Origin: Bradyrhizobium canariense
GTDB lineage: Bacteria > Pseudomonadota > Alphaproteobacteria > Rhizobiales > Xanthobacteraceae
DNA length: 64,000 nt
Direction of reading: 5' to 3'
Assembly (NCBI RefSeq): GCF_018130465.1
Contig: NZ_JAFCKJ010000002.1
Coordinates: 682,001-746,000 of the forward strand
The number at the start of each line of letters is the position of its first letter. Position 1 is the stretch's first letter. A program made the position numbers and the translations under genes. A model generated the notes under the pieces. It made no database searches. It was not told where the DNA came from and was given only the letters and a program-made list of their open reading frames with translations. Shown here one piece after another: positions 50,382-60,515 of this stretch.

Positions 50382-51680
50382 ATGGCGATCGACGCCCCAT
50401 CGTCTCCCACGGCCCAGCCCTGGTCCGACCGGCTGCGGCACTCGACCATCATCCTGATCGCCGCGGCGCTCGCGCTGTCGGTGGTGGTTTCGCTTGGTGA
50501 ATTGTCGGCGCTGCATGCTGTTGTGGTGTTCCTCTGCATCGCCGCTGCGGCGCTGATCCCGTGGCGCCTGCATGATACCGCCGCCTCGCGCGAGGACACC
50601 CGCCGCGTCAACCCGGTCGAGAGCGCGGCGGTGGCCGCGGTCGTCGCCGGCATGCCCGATCCGGCGGTGCTGCTCGACCGCGCCGGCCGCGTCATCCATC
50701 TCAACGCTGCGGCCGCCCAGCTCGCGCCGGCGCTGCGCCGGAACGAGCTCGCCCAGTTCGCGCTGCGCTCGCCCGAGATCATCACGGCGCTGCGCGAGTC
50801 GATCGCGACCACCGAGCCGCGGCGCGCGACCTATCTCGACCATGTCCCGGTCGATCGCTGGATGGAGCTGACCATCACGCCGGTGCCGGTGCCGACCACC
50901 TTTGGCGGCGCCGACAAATGCATGCTGATGACCTTCCACGATCAGACGCCGCTGCGCCGGGTCGAGGAGATGCGGGCCGATTTCGTCGCCAATGCCAGCC
51001 ACGAGCTGCGCACGCCGCTGGCCGCGCTGTCCGGCTTCATCGACACGCTCCAGGGCCAGGCCAAGGACGATCCCAAGGCGCGCGAGCGCTTCCTCGGCAT
51101 CATGCACAACCAGGCCACCCGGATGGCACGCCTGATCGACGATCTCTTGTCGCTGTCGCGGGTGGAACTGTCGGCCCATGTGCGGCCCGACACCCTAGTC
51201 GACCTGCTGCCGATCATCTTCCAGGTCGCCGACGGGCTCGAGCCGCTGGCGCGGGAACGCCAGGTCGAGGTCGAGACCCATCTGCCCGAGACCCCGGTGA
51301 TGATCGCGGGCGACCGCGAGGAGCTGCTCCGCCTGTTCGAGAATTTGATCGAGAACGCGCTCAAATACGGCGCCTCGGGCGGACGCGTCATCGTGTCGCT
51401 GACGTCCGGTCCCGCCCCTGATGGAACTCCGGAAATCCGGGTCCTGGTCCGGGATTTCGGCCCCGGCATCGCGCCGGAACATTTGCCGCGGCTGACCGAG
51501 CGCTTCTACCGGGTCGATGTCGGCGACAGCCGCTCGCAGGGCGGCACCGGCCTCGGATTATCGCTGGTGAAACATATCCTTAACCGCCATCGCGGCCGGC
51601 TTTTGATCGAAAGCGTGCCCCGGCAGGGCGCCACTTTCACCGCCTGCTTCCCCCAGAGCAAGCCTGCGGCTCTGAGTTAA
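50382..51680 (+). CDS. phoR: Phosphate-regulon sensor histidine kinase PhoR
   Basis: A 432-aa membrane kinase. Two hydrophobic helices lie at about 21-60, a PAS-like part at about 85-190, then the phosphorylated His near residue 207 in [19 protein letters not shown], and the ATPase domain with [27 protein letters not shown] and [13 protein letters not shown]. The start at 50382 follows AGGAGA and avoids a doubtful TTG extension. The pst transporter and phoB follow, which identifies the system. Confidence 0.9.
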   Translation: MAIDAPSSPTAQPWSDRLRHSTIILIAAALALSVVVSLGELSALHAVVVFLCIAAAALIPWRLHDTAASREDTRRVNPVESAAVAAVVAGMPDPAVLLDRAGRVIHLNAAAAQLAPALRRNELAQFALRSPEIITALRESIATTEPRRATYLDHVPVDRWMELTITPVPVPTTFGGADKCMLMTFHDQTPLRRVEEMRADFVANASHELRTPLAALSGFIDTLQGQAKDDPKARERFLGIMHNQATRMARLIDDLLSLSRVELSAHVRPDTLVDLLPIIFQVADGLEPLARERQVEVETHLPETPVMIAGDREELLRLFENLIENALKYGASGGRVIVSLTSGPAPDGTPEIRVLVRDFGPGIAPEHLPRLTERFYRVDVGDSRSQGGTGLGLSLVKHILNRHRGRLLIESVPRQGATFTACFPQSKPAALS

Positions 51681-51706
51681 AGTCCAGCAATTTCAATTGC
51701 TTAATC

Positions 51707-51724
51707 CTGTCATCCGACTGTCAC
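51707..51724 (+). promoter_or_regulatory. PHO box upstream of pstS
   Basis: CTGTCAT-CCGA-CTGTCAC: two 7-bp repeats with a 4-nt spacer, matching the PhoB site. It lies 99 nt before the pstS ATG. Confidence 0.9.
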
Positions 51725-51823
51725 GAAACCTTCGTAAAAGCTCAGCTGTCCGCTCCTAAAGGGGCGGCACGGGGAGCGCGATCGGGCGCGGATGGCGCTT
51801 CGCTCCCCTGTATGGAGACCACC

Positions 51824-52837
51824 ATGAATTTCCTCAAAACACTCGTTGCTGCTGGCTTGGTCGCCGCAGCGACGACGACGGCCTTTGCTGCCGACATCAC
51901 CGGTGCCGGTGCGACGTTCCCGTTCCCGATCTATTCCAAATGGGCTGACGCCTACAAGAAGGAGACCGGCAACGGTCTGAACTACCAGTCGATCGGCTCC
52001 GGCGGCGGCATCAAGCAGATCCAGGCCAAGACCGTGACCTTCGGCGCCAGCGACGCGCCGCTCAAGGCCGAGCAGCTCGAGAAGGACGGCCTCGTCCAGT
52101 GGCCGATGGTGATGGGCGCCATCGTTCCCGTCGTCAACATCGAGGGCGTGAAGCCCGGTGAGATGGTGTTCGACGGCGAGACGCTGGCCAGCATCTATCT
52201 CGGCAAGATCACCAAATGGGACGACGCCGCGATCAAGAAGCTCAACCCGAACCTGAAGCTGCCCTCGGAAGCGATCACCGTGGTCCGCCGTTCGGACGGT
52301 TCGGGCACCACGTTCAACTTCACCAACTACCTCGCCAAGGCCAGCGCGGACTGGAAGAGCAAGGTCGGTGAAGGTACCGCCGTCGAGTGGCCGGTCGGCG
52401 TCGGCGCCAAGGGCAACGAAGGCGTGTCGGGCAACATCAGCCAGACCAAGAACTCGATCGGCTACGTCGAGTACGCCTATGCCAAGCAGAACAAGCTGAC
52501 CTACACCGGTCTCGTCAACAAGGCCGGCAAGGCGGTGCAGCCCACCGTCGAAGCCTTCCAGGCGGCCGCCTCCAACGCCGACTGGGCCAAGGCTCCCGGC
52601 TACTACGTCATCCTGACCGACCAGCCCGGCGAGAAGTCCTGGCCGATCACGGCGGCGACCTTCATCCTCATGCACAAGGACGCCACCGACAAGGCGGCCT
52701 CGCAGGAAGCCATCAAGTTCTTCCGCTGGGCCTTCAAGAGCGGCGGCAAGGCGGCTGAAGAGCTCGACTACATCCCGATGCCGGACCCGGTCGTTCAGCT
52801 GATCGAGAAGACCTGGGCTGCCGAGATCAAGAGCTAG
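51824..52837 (+). CDS. pstS: Phosphate-binding periplasmic protein PstS
   Basis: A 337-aa binding protein with signal peptide [22 protein letters not shown] and the mature start [18 protein letters not shown]. The phosphate pocket shows GSGGGIKQI and [13 protein letters not shown]. The start at 51824 gives the cleaner signal peptide; 51812 is an in-frame alternative. It is under the PHO box and followed by a strong hairpin. Confidence 0.95.
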   Translation: MNFLKTLVAAGLVAAATTTAFAADITGAGATFPFPIYSKWADAYKKETGNGLNYQSIGSGGGIKQIQAKTVTFGASDAPLKAEQLEKDGLVQWPMVMGAIVPVVNIEGVKPGEMVFDGETLASIYLGKITKWDDAAIKKLNPNLKLPSEAITVVRRSDGSGTTFNFTNYLAKASADWKSKVGEGTAVEWPVGVGAKGNEGVSGNISQTKNSIGYVEYAYAKQNKLTYTGLVNKAGKAVQPTVEAFQAAASNADWAKAPGYYVILTDQPGEKSWPITAATFILMHKDATDKAASQEAIKFFRWAFKSGGKAAEELDYIPMPDPVVQLIEKTWAAEIKS

Positions 52838-52850
52838 GCTCGCGACGCTC

Positions 52851-52884
52851 GTGCCCCGGATGCGCTGCGCCGCATCCGGGGCAC
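52851..52884 (+). terminator. Strong hairpin between pstS and pstC
   Basis: GTGCCCCGGATGCG, loop CTGCGC, CGCATCCGGGGCAC: a perfect 14-bp stem. It can end or slow a part of transcription so that PstS is made in excess over the permease. Confidence 0.65.
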
Positions 52885-52927
52885 GGACCAACAAAAAACG
52901 TATACTATTTTAGTACAGGGGATCGGC

Positions 52928-53926
52928 GTGGCAGAGATGGCCGTTCAGAGCGATGTAATCGACGACGCCGGACCGTATGATCGCGCCAAGGCCTTGAGCG
53001 CGTTCAAGCTCGGCGACGTCACCTTCTACTGGATCACGCGGCTCTCCGCGATCTCGGTGCTTCTGATCCTCGGCGGCATCATCATTTCGCTGATCGTCGG
53101 CGCCTTTCCGGCGATGAAGGAATACGGCCTCTCCTTCCTGTGGACGCAGCGCTGGGCGCCGTCCGCCGATCCGCCGGTGCTCGGCGCGCTCGGGCCGATG
53201 TACGGCACGCTCGTCACCTCCTTCATCGCGATGCTGATCGCCATTCCCGTGGGTCTCGGCATTGCGATCTTCCTCACCGAGCTCTGCCCGCAATGGCTGC
53301 GCCGCCCGATCGGCATGGCGATCGAGCTGCTCGCCGGCATCCCCTCGATCATCTACGGCATGTGGGGCTTCTTCGTGCTCGGCCCGTTCCTGGCCAACAC
53401 GTTCCAGCCCTTCATGATCAAGATCTTCGACGGCGTTCCCGTACTGGGCGCGATCTTCGCAGGTCCCCCGTCCTATCTCAGCCTGTTCAATGCCGCGCTG
53501 ATCCTCGCCATCATGGTGCTGCCCTTCATCACCTCGATCTCGGTCGACGTGTTCAAGACGGTGCCTCCGGTCCTGAAGGAAGCCGCCTACGGCGTCGGGT
53601 GCACCACCTGGGAAGTCGTCCGCAGCGTGGTGATCCCCTACACCCGCGTCGGCGTCATCGGCGGCGTCATGCTGGCGCTGGGCCGCGCGCTCGGCGAGAC
53701 CATGGCGGTGACCTTCATCATCGGCAACTCGTTCCGGATCTCGTCGTCGATCTTCGCCCCGGGCACCACGATCTCGGCGGCGATCGCATCCGAGTTCGCC
53801 GAGAGCGACGGCCTGCACCAGTCCGGCCTGATCCTGCTCGGCCTCCTGCTGTTCGTGCTGACGTTCTTCGTGCTCGCAGCGGCGCGGCTGATGCTAATGC
53901 GGCTGGAAAAGAAGGCGGGGAATTGA
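52928..53926 (+). CDS. pstC: Phosphate ABC transporter permease PstC
   Basis: A 332-aa membrane protein with six or more helices, the PstC motif [32 protein letters not shown] and LGETMAV. The start is a GTG supported by AGGGGA 5 nt upstream; an ATG at 52937 is an alternative. It is 4 nt from pstA. Confidence 0.92.
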   Translation: MAEMAVQSDVIDDAGPYDRAKALSAFKLGDVTFYWITRLSAISVLLILGGIIISLIVGAFPAMKEYGLSFLWTQRWAPSADPPVLGALGPMYGTLVTSFIAMLIAIPVGLGIAIFLTELCPQWLRRPIGMAIELLAGIPSIIYGMWGFFVLGPFLANTFQPFMIKIFDGVPVLGAIFAGPPSYLSLFNAALILAIMVLPFITSISVDVFKTVPPVLKEAAYGVGCTTWEVVRSVVIPYTRVGVIGGVMLALGRALGETMAVTFIIGNSFRISSSIFAPGTTISAAIASEFAESDGLHQSGLILLGLLLFVLTFFVLAAARLMLMRLEKKAGN

Positions 53927-53930
53927 CGCC

Positions 53931-54776
53931 ATGAATCCGATCTATTCACGCCGCCGCCGCAAGGACATCGTCGTCCGCGGGCTCTGCATCGCCGCAACCG
54001 CCTTCGGCGTCACCTGGCTCGCGCTGATCCTGATCACGCTGCTCTACAACGGCCTGGCGGGCCTCAATGTCCAGCTGTTCACCGAGAACACGCCGCCACC
54101 CGGATCGAACGAGGGCGGTCTGCTCAACGCCATCGTCGGCTCGCTGATCATGACCGTGATCGGCGTCGGCATCGGCGCGCCGCTCGGCATGTTCGCCGGC
54201 ACCTATCTCGCCGAATACGGCCGCAATGACCGGCTGACCTCGGTGATCCGCTTCATCAACGACATCCTGCTCTCGGCGCCCTCGATTATCATCGGCCTGT
54301 TCATCTACGGCGCGGTGGTGGTGCCGATGCGCGGCTTCTCGGCGATCGCAGGCTCGCTCGCGCTCGCGGTCATCGTCATCCCGGTGGTGCTGCGCACGAC
54401 CGAGGACATGCTGCTGCTGGTGCCGAACGCGTTGCGCGAGGCGGCCTCGGCGCTCGGCCTGCCGCGTTCGCTGGTGATCAAGCGGATCGCTTACCGCGCC
54501 GCGCGCTCCGGCCTCATCACCGGCGTGCTGCTCGCCACCGCCCGCGTTGCCGGTGAGACCGCGCCGCTGCTGTTCACCGCGCTGTCGAACCAGTTCTTCA
54601 GCCTCAGCCTCAACAAGACGATGGCGAACCTGCCGGTCACCATCAACAACTTCGTGCAGAGCCCCTACGCCTACTGGAAGCAGTTGGCCTGGAGCGGGGC
54701 GCTGCTCATCACCCTGACCGTTCTTGCTCTTAATATTGGCGCGCGCATCCTTGGCGCCGAGAGGACCGCAAAATGA
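53931..54776 (+). CDS. pstA: Phosphate ABC transporter permease PstA
   Basis: A 281-aa membrane protein with the PstA pattern [50 protein letters not shown]. It overlaps pstB by 4 nt. Confidence 0.93.
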   Translation: MNPIYSRRRRKDIVVRGLCIAATAFGVTWLALILITLLYNGLAGLNVQLFTENTPPPGSNEGGLLNAIVGSLIMTVIGVGIGAPLGMFAGTYLAEYGRNDRLTSVIRFINDILLSAPSIIIGLFIYGAVVVPMRGFSAIAGSLALAVIVIPVVLRTTEDMLLLVPNALREAASALGLPRSLVIKRIAYRAARSGLITGVLLATARVAGETAPLLFTALSNQFFSLSLNKTMANLPVTINNFVQSPYAYWKQLAWSGALLITLTVLALNIGARILGAERTAK

Positions 54777-55594
54777 GTGATCTTTCCGTATCGATGAGCG
54801 CGGCCGGTGGCCTGCCCCACGCGGCGGTGCTGCCGGAGGCGCCCCCCAAGGTGACCGTGCGCAACCTGAATTTCTATTACGGCGAGCACCACGCGCTGAA
54901 GAACATCAACCTGACGCTCGGCGCCAACCGCGTCACGGCGTTCATCGGTCCGTCGGGCTGCGGCAAGTCGACCCTGCTGCGCATCTTCAACCGGATGTAC
55001 GACCTCTATCCCGGCCAGCGCGCCACCGGTCAGCTCATGCTCGACCAGACCAACATCCTCGACCCCAGGCTGGACCTCAACCTGCTGCGCGCCCGCGTCG
55101 GCATGGTGTTCCAGAAGCCGACGCCGTTCCCGATGACGATCTACGAGAACATCGCGTTCGGCATCCGTCTCTATGAGAAGATCTCGAAGTCCGAGATGGA
55201 CGGCCGCGTCGAGAAGGCGCTGCGCGGCGGCGCGCTGTGGAACGAGGTCAAGGACAAGCTCAACGCCTCCGGCCTGTCGCTCTCCGGCGGCCAGCAACAG
55301 CGCCTCTGCATCGCCCGCACCGTCGCGGTGCGGCCCGAGGTGATCCTGTTCGACGAGCCGTGCTCGGCGCTCGACCCGATCTCGACCGCCAAGGTCGAGG
55401 AGCTGATCCAGGAGCTGTCCGAGGACTACACGATCGCGATCGTCACCCACAACATGCAGCAGGCGGCGCGGGTCTCCGACAAGACCGCCTTCATGTATCT
55501 CGGCGAGCTGATCGAGTTCGACGACACCAGCAAGATCTTCACGTCGCCGACCGACCGGCGCACGCAGGATTACATCACCGGCCGGTTCGGCTGA
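54773..55594 (+). CDS. pstB: Phosphate ABC transporter ATP-binding protein PstB
   Basis: A 273-aa ATPase with Walker [10 protein letters not shown], signature LSGGQQQRL and Walker [14 protein letters not shown]. The ending [14 protein letters not shown] is typical of PstB. The long partial frame that covers its second half in another phase is a shadow. Confidence 0.95.
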   Translation: MSDLSVSMSAAGGLPHAAVLPEAPPKVTVRNLNFYYGEHHALKNINLTLGANRVTAFIGPSGCGKSTLLRIFNRMYDLYPGQRATGQLMLDQTNILDPRLDLNLLRARVGMVFQKPTPFPMTIYENIAFGIRLYEKISKSEMDGRVEKALRGGALWNEVKDKLNASGLSLSGGQQQRLCIARTVAVRPEVILFDEPCSALDPISTAKVEELIQELSEDYTIAIVTHNMQQAARVSDKTAFMYLGELIEFDDTSKIFTSPTDRRTQDYITGRFG

Positions 55595-55605
55595 GGAGAC
55601 GCGAC

Positions 55606-56322
55606 ATGGGTTCTGAACATACCGCAAAGGCCTTCGACACCGACCTCCAGGAACTCACCCGCCTGGTCGCCGAGATGGGTGGCATCGCCGAGCGCATGAT
55701 CGTCGATTCCGTCGACGCGCTGATCCGCCGCGACGTCCCGCTCGGCCAGCGCGTCGTCACCATCGACATCGAGCTCGACGCGCTGCAGAAGCGCATCGAG
55801 GAGCGCGCCGTGCTCACCATCGCCCGGCGCCAGCCGATGGCGGTCGATCTGCGCGAGATCGTCGGCGCCATGCGCGTCGCAACCGATCTCGAGCGCATCG
55901 GCGACCTCGCCAAGAACATGGGCAAGCGCGTCGCGGCGCTGGAGACGGACTTCCATCCGCTCAAGCTGTTCCGCGGCCTCGAGCACATGACCGACCTCGT
56001 GCAGCAGCAGGTCAAGTCGGTGCTGGACGCCTATGCCGCGCATGATTTGCCGGCGGCGATGGCGGTGTGGAAGGGCGACGAGGAAGTCGACGCCATCTGC
56101 ACCTCGTTGTTCCGCGAGCTCCTCACCTACATGATGGAGGATCCGCGCAACATCTCGTTCTGCATCCACTTGATGTTCTGCGCCAAGAACATCGAGCGGA
56201 TCGGCGACCACGCCACCAACATCGCCGAGACCGTGTTCTACATGATCGAGGGCCAGGCGATCACCGACAAGCGGCCGAAGGGCGACATGACGACCTTCGC
56301 CAACACGCTACCGAACACTTAA
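55606..56322 (+). CDS. phoU: Phosphate signalling regulator PhoU
   Basis: A 238-aa helical protein of two PhoU repeats with ATDLERIGDLAKNMGKR and FCAKNIERIGDHATNIAE, the metal-binding E-R-x-x-D patterns. It links the Pst transporter to PhoR and keeps the kinase inactive when phosphate is plentiful. The start at 55606 is 11 nt after pstB. Confidence 0.94.
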   Translation: MGSEHTAKAFDTDLQELTRLVAEMGGIAERMIVDSVDALIRRDVPLGQRVVTIDIELDALQKRIEERAVLTIARRQPMAVDLREIVGAMRVATDLERIGDLAKNMGKRVAALETDFHPLKLFRGLEHMTDLVQQQVKSVLDAYAAHDLPAAMAVWKGDEEVDAICTSLFRELLTYMMEDPRNISFCIHLMFCAKNIERIGDHATNIAETVFYMIEGQAITDKRPKGDMTTFANTLPNT

Positions 56323-56336
56323 GGAGCGACGACCCG

Positions 56337-57044
56337 ATGGGCGCACGCATTATGGTGGTTGAGGACGAGGAAGCCCTGACCGAGCTTCTCCGCTACAACC
56401 TCGAAGGCGACGGCTATGACGTCGAGACGGTGATGCGCGGCGACGACGCCGACACCCGCCTCAAGGAGCACATCCCCGATTTGATCGTGCTCGACTGGAT
56501 GCTGCCGGGCCTGTCAGGCATCGAATTGTGCCGGCGGCTTCGCACCCGTCCCGAGACCAAGCAGCTCCCGATCATCATGCTCACCGCGCGTGGCGAGGAG
56601 AGCGAGCGGGTGCGGGGTCTTGCGACCGGCGCCGACGATTACATCGTCAAGCCGTTCTCGGTGCCGGAGCTGCTGGCGCGCGTGAAGGGCCTGCTGCGGC
56701 GCGCAAGCCCCGAGCGGCTCGCCACCGTGCTCGCCTTTGGCGACATCGAGCTCGACCGCGACAAGCGCCGCGTGGCGCGCTCGGGCCGGCCGATCGATCT
56801 CGGTCCGACCGAATATCGCCTGCTGGAGTTCTTCCTGGAGCATCCGGGACGGGTGTTCTCGCGCGAGCAACTGCTCGACAGCGTCTGGGGCCGCGACATC
56901 TATATCGACGAGCGTACCGTCGACGTGCATATCGGCCGCCTGCGCAAGCTGCTCAATCTCGGCCGCGAGCAGGATCCGATCCGCACCGTCCGCGGCGCCG
57001 GCTACGCGCTGGATGATCGCTTCGCGAAGGCGGAGCAGGTGTAG
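56337..57044 (+). CDS. phoB: Phosphate-regulon response regulator PhoB
   Basis: A 235-aa OmpR-type regulator. The receiver domain has VVEDEEALTE, the phosphorylated Asp at about 53 in VLDWMLPG, and the lysine in DDYIVKPFS. The C-terminal winged helix has GPTEYRLLEFFLEHPGRVFSREQLLD and VDVHIGRLRKLL. It binds the PHO box before pstS. SD AAGGAG is upstream. Confidence 0.95.
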   Translation: MGARIMVVEDEEALTELLRYNLEGDGYDVETVMRGDDADTRLKEHIPDLIVLDWMLPGLSGIELCRRLRTRPETKQLPIIMLTARGEESERVRGLATGADDYIVKPFSVPELLARVKGLLRRASPERLATVLAFGDIELDRDKRRVARSGRPIDLGPTEYRLLEFFLEHPGRVFSREQLLDSVWGRDIYIDERTVDVHIGRLRKLLNLGREQDPIRTVRGAGYALDDRFAKAEQV

Positions 57045-57088
57045 GGTTGCAGGCTTGTTTGTTGGCGAGCTGTCCCTGCATTCTCCGA

Positions 57089-57231
57089 TGTCGTCCCGGA
57101 CAAGCGAGCGAAGCGAACGTTGATCCGGGATCCATAACCACAGGGAGTGGTTTGGCGAAGACTCGGAGTGACCCCTTTCGCGCAACAACTGCGTGCTCGG
57201 AGTATGGGTCCTGGCTTTCGCCAGGACGACA
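57089..57231. repeat. Palindromic intergenic repeat, family A
   Basis: The core CATAACCACAGGGAGTGGTT is shared with the elements at 797-928 and 37134-37260. The ends GTCGTCCCGG... and CCAGGACGAC form the outer stem. It lies between the convergent phoB and gcrA genes. Confidence 0.75.
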
Positions 57232-57272
57232 CTGAAATTGTTGAATCGTCTTCGCGCGACGACTTGCCGTGA

Positions 57273-57785
57273 TTAACGCGGACCCGGCTTCACGGGGGCG
57301 CGCCGCCGATCCGACGCCGGCTGGTACGCGACACGCGAGTGCTGGGCGCAATAGGGCAGGCCGGACAGCGCCCTGCCACCGCAGAAGAAGAAGTCCGGGC
57401 TCGAGGGATCGCCGACCGGCCAGTGGCAGGTCGCCTCGTTCAATTCCAGCAGCGACAGCCGCTGGCTCATCGGCACCACGTTGTCGTAGGTGACCGGATC
57501 CGGCTCAGCCTCGACCTCGAACGCCTGCGCCAGCGCGGTGTTGCCGCGCGAGATCGGGCGGGTCACGCGCATCATGTGCTGCGCGGGACGCGCCTTGCGC
57601 GGCCGGGGCGCTGCCGATGATGGGCTCTTGGCGCGGCCCGAGAGGCCGAGCCTGTGCACCTTGCCGATCACGGCATTGCGGGTCACATTGCCGAGCTCCG
57701 CCGCGATCTGGCTGGCCGAAAGTCCGGCCTCCCAGAGCTTTTTCAGCTGCTCGACGCGATCATCGGACCAGGTCAAAACCGTCAT
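57273..57785 (-). CDS. gcrA: Cell-cycle regulator GcrA
   Basis: A 170-aa GcrA-type protein that works with sigma-70 at promoters bearing CcrM-methylated GANTC sites. The N-terminal DNA-binding helices begin MTVLTWSDDRVEQLKKLWEAG and contain SASQIAAELG and TRNAVIGKVHRLGLSGR. The C-terminal sigma-binding part has ELNEATCHWPVGDP and FFFCGGRALSGLPYCAQHSRVAYQP. A GAATC lies 81 nt upstream of the start. Confidence 0.94.
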   Translation of the reverse strand: MTVLTWSDDRVEQLKKLWEAGLSASQIAAELGNVTRNAVIGKVHRLGLSGRAKSPSSAAPRPRKARPAQHMMRVTRPISRGNTALAQAFEVEAEPDPVTYDNVVPMSQRLSLLELNEATCHWPVGDPSSPDFFFCGGRALSGLPYCAQHSRVAYQPASDRRRAPVKPGPR

Positions 57786-57865
57786 TGCACCCTTTCCCTC
57801 GCTGCCGGCCTGCCATTCTGGCGCCTCGCAGCGAATGCCTAAGCCTTCAAAAACCCGTGCCGCCA

Positions 57866-58077
57866 GAATCCCTTAAGGCTCGCCGGGCGCGACTAGAACG
57901 CCCGAACGTTTACGCCGGTACATAAGGACTTAGAGATCAGAACCACTGCACGAGATGTCGTATCTGACAATCCAAACGCTACAATATGGCGTGACTCCCG
58001 CGCAAGAGTCCCCCGACTCGCTTCCACATGTTCCGTGGCTAAATCCCGCAAAATCGGCACCGCAAGACTACGGATTC
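57866..58077. promoter_or_regulatory. Cluster of GANTC methylation sites between gcrA and argD
   Basis: GAATC at 57866, GACTC at 57993, GAGTC at 58006, GACTC at 58015 and GATTC at 58073: five sites in 212 nt, four of them within 85 nt, against about one per 256 nt expected by chance. The stretch has no gene. It may make gcrA and/or argD transcription sensitive to CcrM methylation. Confidence 0.5.
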
Positions 58078-58105
58078 AGCGTTTCGCGAGGCTTTCCGGG
58101 CGGCA

Positions 58106-58165
58106 TTGACACCCGTTTCACCAGGCCTAAGATAGTCGTGCGTGCCGCCCTCAAGAGGCGGCACG
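58106..58165 (+). promoter_or_regulatory. Predicted argD promoter followed by a hairpin
   Basis: TTGACA (58106) and TAAGAT (58128) with a 16-nt spacer form a good sigma-70 promoter. The predicted start near 58140 coincides with CGTGCCGCC...GGCGGCACG (58141-58165), a 9-bp stem followed by TTTCGTTTT, so the transcript would begin with a hairpin. Confidence 0.5.
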
Positions 58166-58240
58166 TTTCGTTTTCCGGGCCGGTCGATGGTGCGTTGCGC
58201 AATGCACGCTCATACCGTCCGCAACATTCAAGTGACCGTC

Positions 58241-59443
58241 ATGACTAACCGCGCAGCGCCGCATTTGCTCCCCGTTTTCGCCAGGTCCGACCTCGGTTTC
58301 GAGCGTGGCGAAGGCTGCTGGCTGATCGCGACCAATGGCGAGCGCTATCTCGATTTCACCTCCGGAGTGGCGGTGAATGCGCTCGGCCATGCCCATCCGG
58401 CGCTGGTCACGGCGTTGCAGGAACAGGCCACGAAGCTCTGGCACATGTCGAACCTGTTCCAGAGCCCGGACGGTGAGCGTCTCGCGGCCCGCCTCTGCAA
58501 CGAGAGTTTTGCGGACTTCGTGTTCTTCTGCAATTCCGGCGCCGAAGCCCTGGAAGGTGTGATCAAGCTGGTCCGCCATCATCACTTCTCCAAGGGGCAT
58601 CCGGAACGCTACCGCATCATCACCTTCGAAGGCGCGTTCCATGGCCGCACGCTGGCGACGCTGGCCGCGACGGGATCTGCAAAATATCTCGAAGGGTTCG
58701 GCCCGCCGATGGACGGTTTCGACCAGGTCCCGCATGGTGATCTCGACGCCGTCAAGAAGGCGATCGGTCCGCAGACCGCCGGCATCCTGATCGAGCCGAT
58801 CCAGGGCGAGGGCGGCGTGCGCTCGGCGACGCCCGCGTTCCTGAGGGCGTTGCGCCAGCTCTGTGACGAGAAGGGCCTGCTGCTCGCGTTCGACGAGGTG
58901 CAGACCGGCATGGGCCGCACCGGCGATCTGTTCGCGCATCGCCGCACCGGCGTCACACCCGACGTGATGTCGCTGGCCAAGGCACTCGGCGGCGGCTTCC
59001 CGATCGGCGCGATACTGGCGACCGCGGATGCGGCGTCCGGCATGGGGCCCGGCTCGCACGGCTCGACCTTCGGCGGCAATCCGCTGGCGATCGCGGCGGC
59101 GAACGCCGTGCTCGACGTCATGCTCAAGCCCGGCTTCTTCGACCACGTGCAGAGGATGTCGCTGCTCTTGAAGCAGAAGCTCGCCTCCGTGATCGACCGC
59201 CACTCTGATGTCGTCAGCGAAGTGCGCGGCGAGGGCCTCCTGATCGGCATCAAGGCCGTGGTGCCTTCCGGCGATCTGGTCGCGGCCTTGCGCAACGAAA
59301 AACTGCTCACGGTCGGCGCCGGCGACAATGTCGTGCGCTTCCTGCCGCCCCTGATCGTCACCGAAGCCGAGATCGAGGACAGCGTCGGGCGGCTCGAGCG
59401 CGCTTGCACGGCGTTGTCCGGCAACAAGCGGGCGGCAAGCTGA
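58241..59443 (+). CDS. argD: Acetylornithine aminotransferase
   Basis: A 400-aa PLP enzyme of arginine synthesis. Substrate and cofactor motifs are [47 protein letters not shown] and the PLP lysine in [14 protein letters not shown]. The start at [11 protein letters not shown] gives the normal length; the longer frame covers the promoter. It is followed at once by argF. Confidence 0.93.
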   Translation: MTNRAAPHLLPVFARSDLGFERGEGCWLIATNGERYLDFTSGVAVNALGHAHPALVTALQEQATKLWHMSNLFQSPDGERLAARLCNESFADFVFFCNSGAEALEGVIKLVRHHHFSKGHPERYRIITFEGAFHGRTLATLAATGSAKYLEGFGPPMDGFDQVPHGDLDAVKKAIGPQTAGILIEPIQGEGGVRSATPAFLRALRQLCDEKGLLLAFDEVQTGMGRTGDLFAHRRTGVTPDVMSLAKALGGGFPIGAILATADAASGMGPGSHGSTFGGNPLAIAAANAVLDVMLKPGFFDHVQRMSLLLKQKLASVIDRHSDVVSEVRGEGLLIGIKAVVPSGDLVAALRNEKLLTVGAGDNVVRFLPPLIVTEAEIEDSVGRLERACTALSGNKRAAS

Positions 59444-60378
59444 TGAGCAAGTCGCCCGACAAGACACCGAAGCACTTCCTCGATATCAACGAGCTGCCGC
59501 TGTCGGAGCTCAAGAGCATGCTCGCCGCGTCCTCCGCGATGAAGGCGAAGCAGAAGGCGCATCAGCCGGTCAGGCCGCTCGAAGGCAAGACGCTGGCGAT
59601 GATCTTCGAGCGTCCGTCGACGCGGACGCGGGTGTCGTTCGATGTCGCCATGCGCCAGCTCGGCGGCGAGCCGATCATGCTCACCGGCGCCGAGATGCAG
59701 CTCGGCCGCGGCGAGACCATCGCCGACACCGCGCGCGTGCTGTCGCGCTATGTCGACGCCATCATGATCCGCATCCTCAATCACGATGCGCTGCTGGAGC
59801 TTGCGGAATATGCAACGGTGCCCGTCATCAACGGGCTGACGCGGCGCTCGCATCCCTGCCAGGTGATGGCCGACCTCATGACCTACGAGGAACATCGCGG
59901 CCCGATCGAAGGCAAGACGGTGGCCTGGACCGGCGACGACAACAACGTGCTGGCGTCCTGGGCCCATGCGGCCGAGCGCTTCAAGTTCCAGCTCAATGTC
60001 GCAACCCCGCCCGAACTCGCGCCGAAGAAGGCGATGCGCGACTTCATCAAGGCGACCGGCGCGTCGATCATGCTCGGCACCGATCCCGAGGCCGCCGTGC
60101 ACGGCGCCGACTGCGTCGTCACCGACACCTGGGTGTCGATGGGCGACAAGGAAGGCGAGCACCGCCATAACGTGCTCAAGCCCTATCAGGTCAATGCCCA
60201 GCTGATGTCGCTGGCCAAGCCCGATGCGCTGTTCATGCACTGCCTGCCGGCCCATCGCGGCGAGGAGGTCACCGACGAGGTGATCGACGGTCCGCAATCC
60301 GTCGTGTTCGACGAGGCCGAAAACCGCCTGCACGCGCAGAAGGGCATTCTGGCCTGGTGTTTCGACGCGGTGAAGTAA
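59443..60378 (+). CDS. argF: Ornithine carbamoyltransferase
   Basis: A 311-aa transcarbamylase making citrulline. Carbamoyl-phosphate site [13 protein letters not shown], ornithine site with [11 protein letters not shown], and [15 protein letters not shown] near the C-terminus. The ATG overlaps the argD stop (TGATG), so the two genes are translationally coupled. Confidence 0.94.
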   Translation: MSKSPDKTPKHFLDINELPLSELKSMLAASSAMKAKQKAHQPVRPLEGKTLAMIFERPSTRTRVSFDVAMRQLGGEPIMLTGAEMQLGRGETIADTARVLSRYVDAIMIRILNHDALLELAEYATVPVINGLTRRSHPCQVMADLMTYEEHRGPIEGKTVAWTGDDNNVLASWAHAAERFKFQLNVATPPELAPKKAMRDFIKATGASIMLGTDPEAAVHGADCVVTDTWVSMGDKEGEHRHNVLKPYQVNAQLMSLAKPDALFMHCLPAHRGEEVTDEVIDGPQSVVFDEAENRLHAQKGILAWCFDAVK

Positions 60379-60398
60379 CGCGGGCCGCGGTTTCGATC

Positions 60399-60424
60399 GT
60401 CGTCCTGGCTTTCGCCGGGACGAC
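60399..60424 (+). terminator. Hairpin after argF
   Basis: GTCGTCCTGGC, loop TTTC, GCCGGGACGAC: an 11-bp stem with one G-T pair. It is a half-copy of the family A repeats and may end the argDF transcript. Confidence 0.5.
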
Positions 60425-60515
60425 ACTGAATTTGCTGTATCGTGATCAAACCAGTGTCCAGATGGGCTGCTCCGAACCCCTTCCATTTCCGCCTTCCGAC
60501 CCCAGATAATGCGCC

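Noticed and set aside
48935-50812. 625-codon antisense frame over the flippase-like gene
   Set aside because: Asp/Arg/His-rich shadow; the plus-strand frame has proper membrane helices.
56067-56336. 90-codon N-terminal extension of PhoB
   Set aside because: It overlaps phoU in another frame and lacks coding character; PhoB begins at 56337 after AAGGAG.
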